Origin: a virus | Virus record (IMG/VR): IMGVR_UViG_3300031851_000129 | Coordinates: 1-28,919 of that record | Direction: 5' to 3' (one strand) | DNA length: 28,919 nt | In this document: piece by piece, positions 17,460 through 21,912 of the stretch | Position numbering within the stretch: position 1 is the first letter of the stretch | Layout: the number at the start of each line of letters is the position of its first letter | Notes under the pieces: model-generated | Told to the model about the DNA's origin: nothing | The model's database searches: none | Seen by the model: the letters and a program-made list of their open reading frames with translations, nothing else | Program-made: the position numbers and the translations under genes

Positions 17460-17552
17460 TCATCGGCCCTTTTTCTTGCCCATTGGCTTTGCTTTCTTGT
17501 CGCTTGTTTTCTTGACCTTCTGGCCTTGTTTCTTGAGGTCTTTGTATGGCAT
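17460..17552 (-). CDS. Very small basic protein of unknown function (30 aa)
   Basis: A short gene starting at ATG 17552 and read as MPYKDLKKQGQKVKKTSDKK followed by AKPMGKKKGR. About half the residues are Lys or Arg. The start is supported by CGGAG 8-9 nt upstream and by the compact spacing to small terminase (1 nt). A longer frame exists upstream but overlaps the 93-aa gene in another frame and lacks a ribosome site. Tiny Lys-rich proteins that begin MPYK are common next to packaging genes (from memory), with no known function. It could bind nucleic acid. Confidence 0.55.
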   Translation of the reverse strand: MPYKDLKKQGQKVKKTSDKKAKPMGKKKGR

Positions 17553-17616
17553 TGGTTCGTCTCCGTGAGTGTCTAAGATGAGGCCATGAGCCTCGCTTTG
17601 GTTGTCTGGGCCACAC

Positions 17617-17898
17617 TTACCACTTGACCCGATTCGACCAATAAGAGCCGCTGAGTTTGCCCTTGGCGATTCCCTTGGCATGCCTGGCCTTGAAGCTGGC
17701 ACGCCTTGCCGCATCCGCTTTGCTTTCACCCTTGCGAGGTGGTGAGCCTTTGACGCCTTGCTGTCCAAACCGGATCAGCTTAACGGTGTCGCCATCCTTA
17801 GCGAGCACCACATGTGACTTCGAGGCGTGGCTGGGCGTTCGCTTTGGCTTGTTGTATCCGTCAAGATTGTATCGGTCAAGCCTTGGGTCTTTTGCCAT
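17617..17898 (-). CDS. Small conserved basic phage protein (DUF6321-like)
   Basis: A 93-residue basic protein encoded between endolysin and small terminase. I recognise the pattern VKLIRFGQQGVKGSPPRKGE, then RRASFKARHAK, GIAKGKLSG and SYWSNRVKW as a conserved block found in small proteins of many phages with this gene order; its function is unknown. The first 25 residues are variable. There are no Cys pairs and no membrane segment. An AAAAGG sequence just before the ATG could serve as ribosome site. The link to DUF6321 is from memory and should be treated as tentative. Confidence 0.7.
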   Translation of the reverse strand: MAKDPRLDRYNLDGYNKPKRTPSHASKSHVVLAKDGDTVKLIRFGQQGVKGSPPRKGESKADAARRASFKARHAKGIAKGKLSGSYWSNRVKW

Positions 17899-17925
17899 GT
17901 TGGGCCTTTTATAGTTGCGACAATA

Positions 17926-18300
17926 TTACGAGTACGACCAAACCCTTGGGGCGGTATTTCGGCTGTCAACGTGAATAAATGAGCGAGCGACTCCGATTCC
18001 CTGAAAGCCTAGCTTGATCGCATTGCTGACAATCACAAACCTTTGGTGGGCGTCTGTCGTTGCAATGTCCGCTGCGAGGCCTTGCGCGTGCGTTCCCGGC
18101 TTGGCCTTTGCCGCTTCGATGGAATGCTTGGGCGATCGGTAACCGCTTGTGATTGTGAAGCTGAATCCGCATTCATGGCGCAAAGCGTCAAGCATCAAAA
18201 GGAATTCGGGAATCATGAGATTCTCGCCGGTTTGCTGACAGTCGAACTCTGAGGTCTCGAAGTATCGCAGATCGGGCGCTTTTGGTTTCGCTTTGGTCAT
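17926..18300 (-). CDS. Endolysin, M15-family zinc peptidase (D-Ala-D-Ala carboxypeptidase-like fold)
   Basis: A 124-residue cell wall hydrolase. The Zn-peptidase M15 (subfamily A/C-like) signature is complete: FTITSGYRSPKHSIEA at 48-63, THAQGLAADI with ligands His71 and Asp78, and GIGVARSFIHVDSR with ligand His110 and the following Asp112. Such phage enzymes cut peptide cross-links in peptidoglycan. There is no signal peptide, so release must depend on a holin. It is the first gene after the terminator at 18351-18374, and a candidate promoter lies directly before it, so it probably starts the late operon. AAGG about 8 nt before ATG serves as ribosome site. A role as virion-associated lysin is an alternative. 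Confidence 0.9.
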   Translation of the reverse strand: MTKAKPKAPDLRYFETSEFDCQQTGENLMIPEFLLMLDALRHECGFSFTITSGYRSPKHSIEAAKAKPGTHAQGLAADIATTDAHQRFVIVSNAIKLGFQGIGVARSFIHVDSRNTAPRVWSYS

Positions 18301-18324
18301 GATGAAGCCTTAAGATTTTCGGCC

Positions 18325-18352
18325 TTTATATCATAACTCTATGAATACGCAA
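18325..18352 (-). promoter_or_regulatory. Candidate late promoter before endolysin
   Basis: On the minus strand TTGCGT (18352-18347) is followed after 16 nt by TATAAA (18330-18325), about 25 nt before the endolysin ATG. The -35 box is poor, the -10 box is good. Its place directly after a terminator supports a new transcription start for the lysis-packaging-structure operon. Its upstream edge overlaps the terminator T-run. Confidence 0.4.
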
Positions 18353-18374
18353 AAAAAAGCCCCATTTAAGGGGC
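18351..18374 (-). terminator. Intrinsic terminator ending the small-gene cluster
   Basis: The minus strand reads GCCCC TTAAAT GGGGC followed by eight T. The five GC pairs, six-base loop and perfect T-run make a textbook rho-independent terminator 30 nt after the stop of the 35-aa membrane protein gene. Confidence 0.9.
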
Positions 18375-18403
18375 GATTGATTTGGAAGGGGTAAAGGGTC
18401 AAC

Positions 18404-18511
18404 CTACAAGAAGAAAGACCCCACAAGGACCGACAGGAAGAACAGAGCGCCTGCTATGATCATCCATTCGTCTTGCACTAAATGCTTATGACTTGTGCTG
18501 TGTCTTCTCAT
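18404..18511 (-). CDS. 35-aa single-pass membrane protein
   Basis: A tiny gene that starts in an ATGA overlap with the stop of the preceding gene, and ends at TAG 18404. The protein has a polar, basic N-terminus (MRRHSTSHKHLVQDEW) and one hydrophobic segment, MIIAGALFFLSVLVGSFFL, which reaches the C-terminus. N-in topology is expected from the positive-inside rule. It lies two genes-lengths from the endolysin but is separated from it by the terminator. It could be a small holin or anti-holin-like protein, or a host-interaction peptide; neither is shown by sequence. The coupling and the clean TM segment make a real gene likely. Confidence 0.65.
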   Translation of the reverse strand: MRRHSTSHKHLVQDEWMIIAGALFFLSVLVGSFFL

Positions 18512-18738
18512 GCTGTCGCCTCGCTTGTGTAGTAAAGATCGGTTAATTCACTGGAATCTGTGCCGGTTGCGTATCGGTTAGACTGGCAAACTGTAAAAAG
18601 GCCATCAAATCCGCCTGATTCTGATTTGTCATGCTTTGGCCAATACTCGACGCGGTAGTTGCTTTGCTTCCAATAGACAGAAACCCCTGATTTTACTAGC
18701 TGGAGAAGCTCTTCCCTGCCTTCAATCATTGATTTCAT
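18508..18738 (-). CDS. Hypothetical protein (76 aa)
   Basis: A small soluble protein, starting MKSMIEGREELLQLVKSGVS and continuing VYWKQSNYRVEYWPKHDKSE, with Tyr/Trp-rich strands that suggest a compact alpha/beta fold. I do not recognise the family. The start overlaps the stop of the 59-aa gene (TAATG) and its stop overlaps the start of the 35-aa membrane gene (ATGA). The three genes thus form a translationally coupled set ending at the terminator 18351-18374. Confidence 0.7.
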   Translation of the reverse strand: MKSMIEGREELLQLVKSGVSVYWKQSNYRVEYWPKHDKSESGGFDGLFTVCQSNRYATGTDSSELTDLYYTSEATA

Positions 18739-18917
18739 TATATCACCCCTTCGAGCTTTAATGAGTGGTCGACCAGTTTACAGTCTAAGTCTCGAAACTC
18801 TTTGTCTGTAAAGACCCCGGCATTGTACATCCGTTCGAGCCAGTCTTCGACCTTGCTTAATTGCTCGATGGTTTTGGTGATCTTGATCTTGCTGATCGAG
18901 TATTGATAATAATTCAT
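18738..18917 (-). CDS. Hypothetical protein (59 aa)
   Basis: The gene starts at ATG 18917 after GGGGGCGGA and ends in a TAATG overlap with the 76-aa gene. The protein begins MNYYQYSISKIKITKTIEQL and continues with helical charged sequence (EDWLERMYNAGVFTDKEFRD; LDCKLVDHSLKLEGVI). It is amphipathic, with no TM segment and no known motif. The intergenic gap to the upstream 119-aa gene is 8 nt, so it belongs to the same transcript. Confidence 0.65.
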   Translation of the reverse strand: MNYYQYSISKIKITKTIEQLSKVEDWLERMYNAGVFTDKEFRDLDCKLVDHSLKLEGVI

Positions 18918-18925
18918 TCCGCCCC

Positions 18926-19285
18926 CTATCTACACTCGAACAATTCTTGGCAAGCGCCGTGAATGTCCATTGCATCGACAAACTCAGCCGAAGCCGAATC
19001 ACCCCACCAAAACGCTTCGATCTTGTTAAATCGAGTATCGACCCAGATATTAGGACCGCCAGCGGCAACCATTACGCGAGCGCCCAAGAAGTGACCATCG
19101 CTTGAAATGGTAAATTCCATGTCTAAAACATCTTGCAACCAGTCGAAGGCGCTAATCATGTCGTCAGGTTCGCACCCGTTTTCTTCGTGATCAATACCAG
19201 CATCCTCGAAGGTCATTCCATTGCATAACGTTTCCGCGATGTGATCAACGTGGTTTTGTAAATCTTGCTTTTCTTGTGCGCTCAT
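18926..19285 (-). CDS. Hypothetical acidic protein (119 aa)
   Basis: An acidic protein with an N-terminal helix (SAQEKQDLQNHVDHIAETLC), a DAFDWL-like helix (MISAFDWLQDVLDMEFTISS) and an antiparallel strand region (GARVMVAAGGPNIWVDTRFN, KIEAFWWGDSA). I recognise no family. This accessory-type protein is preceded by an ACGGAGC leader box at 19294-19299 and by its own promoter at 19318-19346, so it begins a four-gene unit that ends at the terminator 18351-18374. Acidic small early proteins of phages often act against host enzymes, but nothing here shows that. Confidence 0.75.
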   Translation of the reverse strand: MSAQEKQDLQNHVDHIAETLCNGMTFEDAGIDHEENGCEPDDMISAFDWLQDVLDMEFTISSDGHFLGARVMVAAGGPNIWVDTRFNKIEAFWWGDSASAEFVDAMDIHGACQELFECR

Positions 19286-19317
19286 TGTTGTTGCTCCGTT
19301 TTGTTTTTGATGTACTT

Positions 19318-19346
19318 AGAATGCCCGAATGTTTTGATGGTGTCAA
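19318..19346 (-). promoter_or_regulatory. Sigma70-type promoter of the 119-aa gene
   Basis: TTGACA (19346-19341), 17-nt spacer, CATTCT (19323-19318) on the minus strand. It is directly preceded by the conserved A/T block GTAAAAATAATCC, also present at the two other promoters of this cluster. Confidence 0.6.
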
Positions 19347-19360
19347 GGATTATTTTTACT

Positions 19361-19630
19361 TTATCGAGTATGAATGCTTAGGGCTTTGATTGACGCCTTG
19401 AGGCCTTCCGTGTCCAAAAGGTTGTTTAGATAATCTTCAGTGTCTTGCCGGTCTTCGTCCGCTTCTTGTGCATCGCAAAGGTCTTCCGATACCTCATCTA
19501 GCAGCTTGACCGCTTCCGCTAACTTGGCCAAGGTCTCGCTGTTTTGGATGCTGTAGCCGCGATGCGCTTGGGTATTGATGACCGCCGCGTAGTGTTCGAG
19601 GTCTTCCGCTATTCTGTCAAAGTCGATCAT
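19361..19630 (-). CDS. Hypothetical acidic helical protein (89 aa)
   Basis: Start chosen at ATG 19630, just after an ACGGAG ribosome box at 19640-19645; an upstream ATG in frame lacks one. The protein begins MIDFDRIAEDLEHYAAVINT and is helical and acidic throughout (LAEAVKLLDEVSEDLCDAQE, ADEDRQDTEDYLNNLLDT), with no TM segment. No family is recognised. Its promoter-like element is at 19663-19691. Its 3' end is close to the promoter block of the next gene, so it may be a monocistronic unit without a visible terminator. Confidence 0.7.
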   Translation of the reverse strand: MIDFDRIAEDLEHYAAVINTQAHRGYSIQNSETLAKLAEAVKLLDEVSEDLCDAQEADEDRQDTEDYLNNLLDTEGLKASIKALSIHTR

Positions 19631-19662
19631 TTTGGTTTGCTCCGTTTTTGATTGATGGGGCC

Positions 19663-19691
19663 AGCTTGCCATAGCCTGACCCCTTCGTCAA
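19663..19691 (-). promoter_or_regulatory. Promoter-like element of the 89-aa gene
   Basis: TTGACG (19691-19686) with a 17-nt spacer to CAAGCT (19668-19663) on the minus strand. The -10 is weak, but the upstream GTAAAAATAAACC block matches the two sister promoters, which supports a common design. Confidence 0.4.
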
Positions 19692-19700
19692 GGTTTATTT

Positions 19701-19916
19701 TTACACAGACCCAGAACCGTTAAAAGTTCCCATTTCCGCCGCGTCGAAATATTCCAAAGGCTCAACCCCTCGCGCTTGCAATTCTTCGGCGTACCGCTTC
19801 GCTTCGGCTTCGTTCCGGTGTGATTTGCCATGACCCAAAGCAAGGCAAGCTGTCGCCGCCGCGTTGGCGTATGAGCTTTTGAGGGTTTCGATTGTTGCGT
19901 TTTCGATTGCTTCCAT
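19701..19916 (-). CDS. Hypothetical protein (71 aa) with a ribozyme-bearing leader
   Basis: Start at ATG 19916 after an ACGGAG box (19925-19930). The protein begins MEAIENATIETLKSSYANAA and contains ATACLALGHGKSHRNEAEAK, RYAEELQARGVEPLEY and FDAAEMGTFNGSGSV. This looks like a short helical hairpin followed by a small strand, with no known family. Its leader contains a complete hammerhead ribozyme whose cleavage point is 32 nt upstream of the ATG. Cleavage would leave a short leader with a 5'-OH and an intact ribosome site. No separate promoter was seen, so it is probably co-transcribed with the 87-aa gene. Confidence 0.7.
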   Translation of the reverse strand: MEAIENATIETLKSSYANAAATACLALGHGKSHRNEAEAKRYAEELQARGVEPLEYFDAAEMGTFNGSGSV

Positions 19917-19939
19917 TTGTACCGCTCCGTTTTGTTGTT

Positions 19940-20008
19940 GGTTTCCTAGACGCCTTTCGGCGTTTCGGCCCGTACCAGTGGGCCTCATCAGTAGGATTAT
20001 TAGCAACC
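19940..20008 (-). ncRNA. Type I hammerhead self-cleaving ribozyme
   Basis: On the minus strand all conserved core parts occur in order. Stem I 5' strand TCCTA (19996-19992), core CTGATGA (19991-19985), stem II GGCCC / loop ACTGGTAC / GGGCC (19984-19967), core GAAA (19966-19963, last A pairs in stem III), stem III CGCC / GAAA loop / GGCG (19962-19951), then U (19950) and C17 (19949) as cleavage nucleotide, and stem I 3' strand TAGGA (19948-19944). Stem I continues past an eight-base bulge as GGTT (20008-20005) with AACC (19943-19940). Open ends are in stem I, so it is type I. Predicted cleavage is between 19949 and 19948. The stop codon of the 87-aa gene lies in the bulge. Confidence 0.92.
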
Positions 20009-20263
20009 TAATCCAGCAGTCCGCGCTAAATCCTTGTAATAACTCAAGCTGTCTTGTAGATATTCAATTGCCCGAATTTCAATTCCGAATTCATCATATA
20101 ATCGAATATTCGCCTCAATTATTCTGATCTTGGCATTGAGCCTCAACAAATGCGCGTCCCAATCATCGCCTGCTTTTTCATCATAAAGGATCTGATCACA
20201 TTCTCTGCTTTTTAGAATCTGGCCTAAATCGTCCGCTGCTTCCTGGCTAATCTTGTTTTTCAT
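20000..20263 (-). CDS. Hypothetical helical protein (87 aa)
   Basis: Start at ATG 20263 after an ACGGAG box (20272-20277); upstream in-frame ATG at 20299 would overlap the promoter -10 region. The protein begins MKNKISQEAADDLGQILKSR and is mostly helical and charged (DDWDAHLLRLNAKIRIIEAN, IEIRAIEYLQDSLSYYKDLA), possibly a coiled-coil dimer. No family is recognised. Its last codons and stop form the upper part of stem I of the hammerhead ribozyme, so translation termination and ribozyme folding could interfere with each other (inference). It is first gene of the leftward unit from the promoter at 20298-20326. Confidence 0.7.
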   Translation of the reverse strand: MKNKISQEAADDLGQILKSRECDQILYDEKAGDDWDAHLLRLNAKIRIIEANIRLYDEFGIEIRAIEYLQDSLSYYKDLARTAGLGC

Positions 20264-20297
20264 TTGTGTTGCTCCGTTTTGTTGATTTGATGAGTAC

Positions 20298-20326
20298 ACT
20301 TTACCCCGTCCGTTTCATCTTGTCAA
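20298..20326 (-). promoter_or_regulatory. Strong sigma70-type promoter of the 87-aa gene
   Basis: TTGACA (20326-20321), 17-nt spacer, TAAAGT (20303-20298) on the minus strand. The A/T block GTAAAAATAATTC lies directly upstream. This promoter should transcribe the 87-aa gene, the ribozyme and the 71-aa gene. Confidence 0.65.
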
Positions 20327-20345
20327 GAATTATTTTTACACTTAG

Positions 20346-20375
20346 TTGGAATAAACCCGCCACCTCTTATTCCAA
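20346..20375. promoter_or_regulatory. Perfect 9-bp dyad between divergent promoters (candidate operator)
   Basis: TTGGAATAA (20346-20354) and TTATTCCAA (20367-20375) are perfect inverted arms around a 12-nt spacer. The centre-to-centre distance of about two helical turns, and the place between the leftward promoter (-35 at 20321) and the rightward promoter (-35 at 20404), suggest a regulator binding site. A hairpin in RNA is an alternative. Confidence 0.5.
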
Positions 20376-20403
20376 AAGGTTCTATCCTTTGTCGCGTTTT
20401 TGT

Positions 20404-20434
20404 TTGACAATGAGGGGGCTTTGTGCGCTAGAAT
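20404..20434 (+). promoter_or_regulatory. Plus-strand promoter of the 58-aa gene
   Basis: TTGACA (20404-20409) and TAGAAT (20429-20434) with a 19-nt spacer, longer than ideal. The transcript would start close to 20441 and has an ACGGAG ribosome box (20451-20456) before ATG 20466. Confidence 0.5.
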
Positions 20435-20465
20435 GTTTGGACAACTAGAAACGGAGCAATCAAAA

Positions 20466-20642
20466 ATGCGGTATTTTAAACGGGCGGCATTTGTCGCCTT
20501 CATGCTTGCGTGCGTCTATTGGGCGGGCGATGGGGATTATCAAGAAGCGAAACGGGCCGAAGCTCAATATCGGGCCGATTTTTGCGCGGGCGTCATTCCA
20601 GACTACAACCAGAAGGGGATCAAATGCGAGGCGATAAACTAG
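20466..20642 (+). CDS. Small exported or membrane-anchored protein (58 aa)
   Basis: Start at ATG 20466, after AAACGGAGCAATCAAAA. The protein begins MRYFKRAAFVAFMLACVYWA, a short basic N-terminus then a hydrophobic core, so it is a signal peptide or membrane anchor. MLAC resembles a lipobox, but with Met at -3, so lipidation is doubtful. The rest is charged, with two Cys (FCAGVIPDYNQKGIKCEAIN) that could form a disulfide outside the cytoplasm. This Cys-spaced C-terminal pattern with PDY is frequent in small phage exported proteins (from memory), function unknown. The gene overlaps the next one by 19 nt. Confidence 0.7.
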   Translation: MRYFKRAAFVAFMLACVYWAGDGDYQEAKRAEAQYRADFCAGVIPDYNQKGIKCEAIN

Positions 20643-20869
20643 AAGGACCGCGACATCCACAAAGCACTCGACCAATGAAGCGAGGCCGTCCGTTATTTCG
20701 GGCCGGTTTTCGCACGCGGGCGGAATTCTTGGAAGCGGTAGCGGATCGACGGGCGCGAGGCTATACCGTGTCCCATCTTGCGAAGGTCTTTGGCATCGCA
20801 TGGTGGACGGCTCATCGGGCCGTGGTCGATTCCGAGGCGATTTTACCCGATACCGAAAAAACCCTTTAA
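20624..20869 (+). CDS. Small helix-turn-helix protein (81 aa)
   Basis: Start at ATG 20624, preceded by AAGGGGATCAA, overlapping the 3' end of the 58-aa gene; an internal ATG at 20678 (MKRGRP) has no good ribosome site. Basic N-terminal half (RPMKRGRPLFRAGFRTRAEF) and a likely HTH at about 49-70: GYTVSHLAKVFGIAWWTAHR, with the usual Ala-x3-Gly turn spacing. It could bind DNA, for example the GGTCTAG repeats that begin 62 nt downstream, or the dyad at 20346-20375; both are inferences. The paired Trp in the recognition helix is unusual. Confidence 0.65.
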   Translation: MRGDKLEGPRHPQSTRPMKRGRPLFRAGFRTRAEFLEAVADRRARGYTVSHLAKVFGIAWWTAHRAVVDSEAILPDTEKTL

Positions 20870-20930
20870 AATCAAGGGGTTGCGATTTCGGGGTGCTCGA
20901 TCTGGACGATTTTGTGCATTTTTTGGCCGA

Positions 20931-21080
20931 TTTTGGTCTAGGGGATGCAGAAATTTTGGTCTAGGGGATACGGTAAACCTTTGACACGATGTGTCAGGCT
21001 TATCGCCTCACCCGTTAAACCTGACATTTTCCATCTGTAGGTTAGCGTTTGGTCTATGGGTTTACGTTTGGTCTAGGGGA
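20931..21080 (+). repeat. Four direct copies of a GGTCTAGGGG repeat upstream of the 116-aa gene
   Basis: TTTTGGTCTAGGGGAT occurs identically at 20931-20946 and 20954-20969 (period 23). GTTTGGTCTATGGG at 21047-21060 and GTTTGGTCTAGGGGA at 21066-21080 follow (period 19). The pairs straddle an otherwise non-coding 235-nt stretch before ATG 21105. Spacing of about two helical turns suggests protein binding sites or iterons. Confidence 0.75.
20982..20996. promoter_or_regulatory. TGACAC-GAT-GTGTCA palindrome
   Basis: Perfect six-base arms around a three-base centre, in the non-coding region between the two repeat pairs. It overlaps a TTGACA (20981-20986) without a clear -10. It may be an operator; the call rests on symmetry only. 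Confidence 0.35.
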
Positions 21081-21104
21081 CACATTAAAACGAAGGAGGG
21101 AACG

Positions 21105-21455
21105 ATGAGCGAGTCAAGACTCGATGAAATGAGGGAGCAAGTCCAAAGATTCCACGAAGATAACCCAGATGTTTGGCGCTTATTCTGTGGTTTTACATTT
21201 GACCGGATCAACTTAGGCTTTAATAACTACTCTGCTAACGCCATTTTTGAGCGTATACGGTGGGAAAAGGACGTTGGGGGCGATGGGGCCGTTCAATTTA
21301 AGCTCAACAACAATTATCGGGCATTTTACGCCCGAAGATTTATGAAAGCCTACCCTGATTATGATGGATTCTTCCGAACCCGAGAACAGACCTCTGAGGC
21401 GAAGGATGCGACCCAGCTTGACGAGCTAGGGCCGAAGTTTTGGTCCTCGGTCTAG
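21105..21455 (+). CDS. Conserved phage protein of unknown function (116 aa), flanked by repeats
   Basis: Start at ATG 21105, after a very strong AAGGAGG. The protein contains REQVQRFHEDNPDVWRLFCG, FTFDRINLGFNNYSANAIFE, RIRWEKDVGG, FKLNNNYRAFYARRFMKAYP and DGFFRTREQTS. I recognise this as a phage-encoded conserved protein (nP.vw..F..ft......gf..yga..i.erirwe, then lnn.y...yaR.f....P...gfF..R), function unknown. The alpha-helical, aromatic-rich character suggests a globular DNA- or protein-binding role. GGTCTAG repeats lie on both sides, and the stop codon is inside the downstream pair. Confidence 0.75.
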   Translation: MSESRLDEMREQVQRFHEDNPDVWRLFCGFTFDRINLGFNNYSANAIFERIRWEKDVGGDGAVQFKLNNNYRAFYARRFMKAYPDYDGFFRTREQTSEAKDATQLDELGPKFWSSV

Positions 21456-21490
21456 TGGCAAGGTCTGGTCCCCGGTCTAGTGGCAAGCCC
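21441..21490 (+). repeat. Two tandem 25-bp copies containing GGTCTAGTGGCAAG
   Basis: The units start at 21441 (TGGTCCTCGGTCTAGTGGCA...) and at 21466 (TGGTCCCCGGTCTAGTGGCA...), nearly identical. The first contains the TAG stop of the 116-aa gene. The GGTCTAG core is shared with the four upstream copies, so the gene is bracketed by related repeats. Confidence 0.7.
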
Positions 21491-21507
21491 TACCGTAAAT
21501 TGACCGT

Positions 21508-21543
21508 AAAAAGGGCCTGAACAATTAAGAGTTTTTTAGGCCC
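21508..21543 (-). terminator. Hairpin with T-run on the minus strand (weak, possibly bidirectional terminator)
   Basis: GGGCCT (21513-21518) pairs with AGGCCC (21538-21543), with AAC/GTT pairing inside the loop. On the minus strand the stem is followed by TTTTT (21512-21508). On the plus strand, TTGTTT after the stem is less good. It could stop leftward antisense transcription or end the 116-aa transcript. Confidence 0.45.
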
Positions 21544-21545
21544 CT

Positions 21546-21561
21546 TGTTTCATGTGAAACA
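21546..21561. promoter_or_regulatory. parS-like 16-bp site
   Basis: TGTTTCATGTGAAACA differs in one base (position 8, C to T) from the bacterial chromosomal parS consensus TGTTTCACGTGAAACA bound by ParB. Arms TGTTTCA / TGAAACA are perfect. It lies in a non-coding region between two plus-strand genes. No ParA or ParB gene is visible here. Confidence 0.45.
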
Positions 21562-21646
21562 TCGGAGTTTAACTACAATGGTAAGTTGTTGATTTGTATA
21601 GAGTTTAAATAAACAGGGCATTGAATTGCCCCAAGGAGAGGAAGGG

Positions 21647-21811
21647 ATGAGTATGAAACCAACTAGGACCGAGCTTTTAACGGCTTGGATGACGTTAGTT
21701 AAGGTCAAAGCGACCTACTATCAGAAAGATATTGATGAATACGAGCAAACCGTTTTGGTTGATGTTCTGAAGATGCTGGATCGTTTACAAGAAGTTGAGG
21801 GGAAACGATGA
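21647..21811 (+). CDS. Hypothetical small helical protein (54 aa)
   Basis: Start at ATG 21647 after AAGGAGAGGAAGGG; an upstream ATG would put the ribosome site inside the protein. The sequence MSMKPTRTELLTAWMTLVKV, then KATYYQKDIDEYEQTVLVDV and LKMLDRLQEVEGKR, is all helical and amphipathic. No family recognised. It ends in an ATGA overlap with the 34-aa membrane gene, so both are translated together. Confidence 0.65.
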   Translation: MSMKPTRTELLTAWMTLVKVKATYYQKDIDEYEQTVLVDVLKMLDRLQEVEGKR

Positions 21812-21912
21812 TCAAGAAACAACTGGATAAGCTGACTATCCCAAAATATACCGGCGGAGCAATGATTGTCGCCTTTCTGTGCGGCTACGTGATTGGAGCT
21901 ATCTTGCTTTGA
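21808..21912 (+). CDS. 34-aa single-pass membrane protein
   Basis: Starts at ATG 21808 in an ATGA overlap with the preceding gene. The protein is MIKKQLDKLTIPKYTGGAMI followed by VAFLCGYVIGAILL: a basic cytoplasmic N-terminus and one C-terminal TM segment with a GxxxG-like motif (GYVIG). The TGA stop abuts the TCA of the convergent gene, so the hexamer TGATCA ends both. The overlap and clean composition support a real gene; role unknown. Confidence 0.6.
   Translation: MIKKQLDKLTIPKYTGGAMIVAFLCGYVIGAILL

Noticed and set aside
17460-17768. Longer 102-aa reading frame covering the 30-aa basic gene
   Set aside because: Its upstream part overlaps the conserved 93-aa gene in another frame and lacks a ribosome site; only the last 30 codons have a supported start.
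20510-20869. Long 119-aa version of the HTH gene
   Set aside because: The first 38 codons overlap the exported-protein gene in another frame; ATG 20624 has the better ribosome site.
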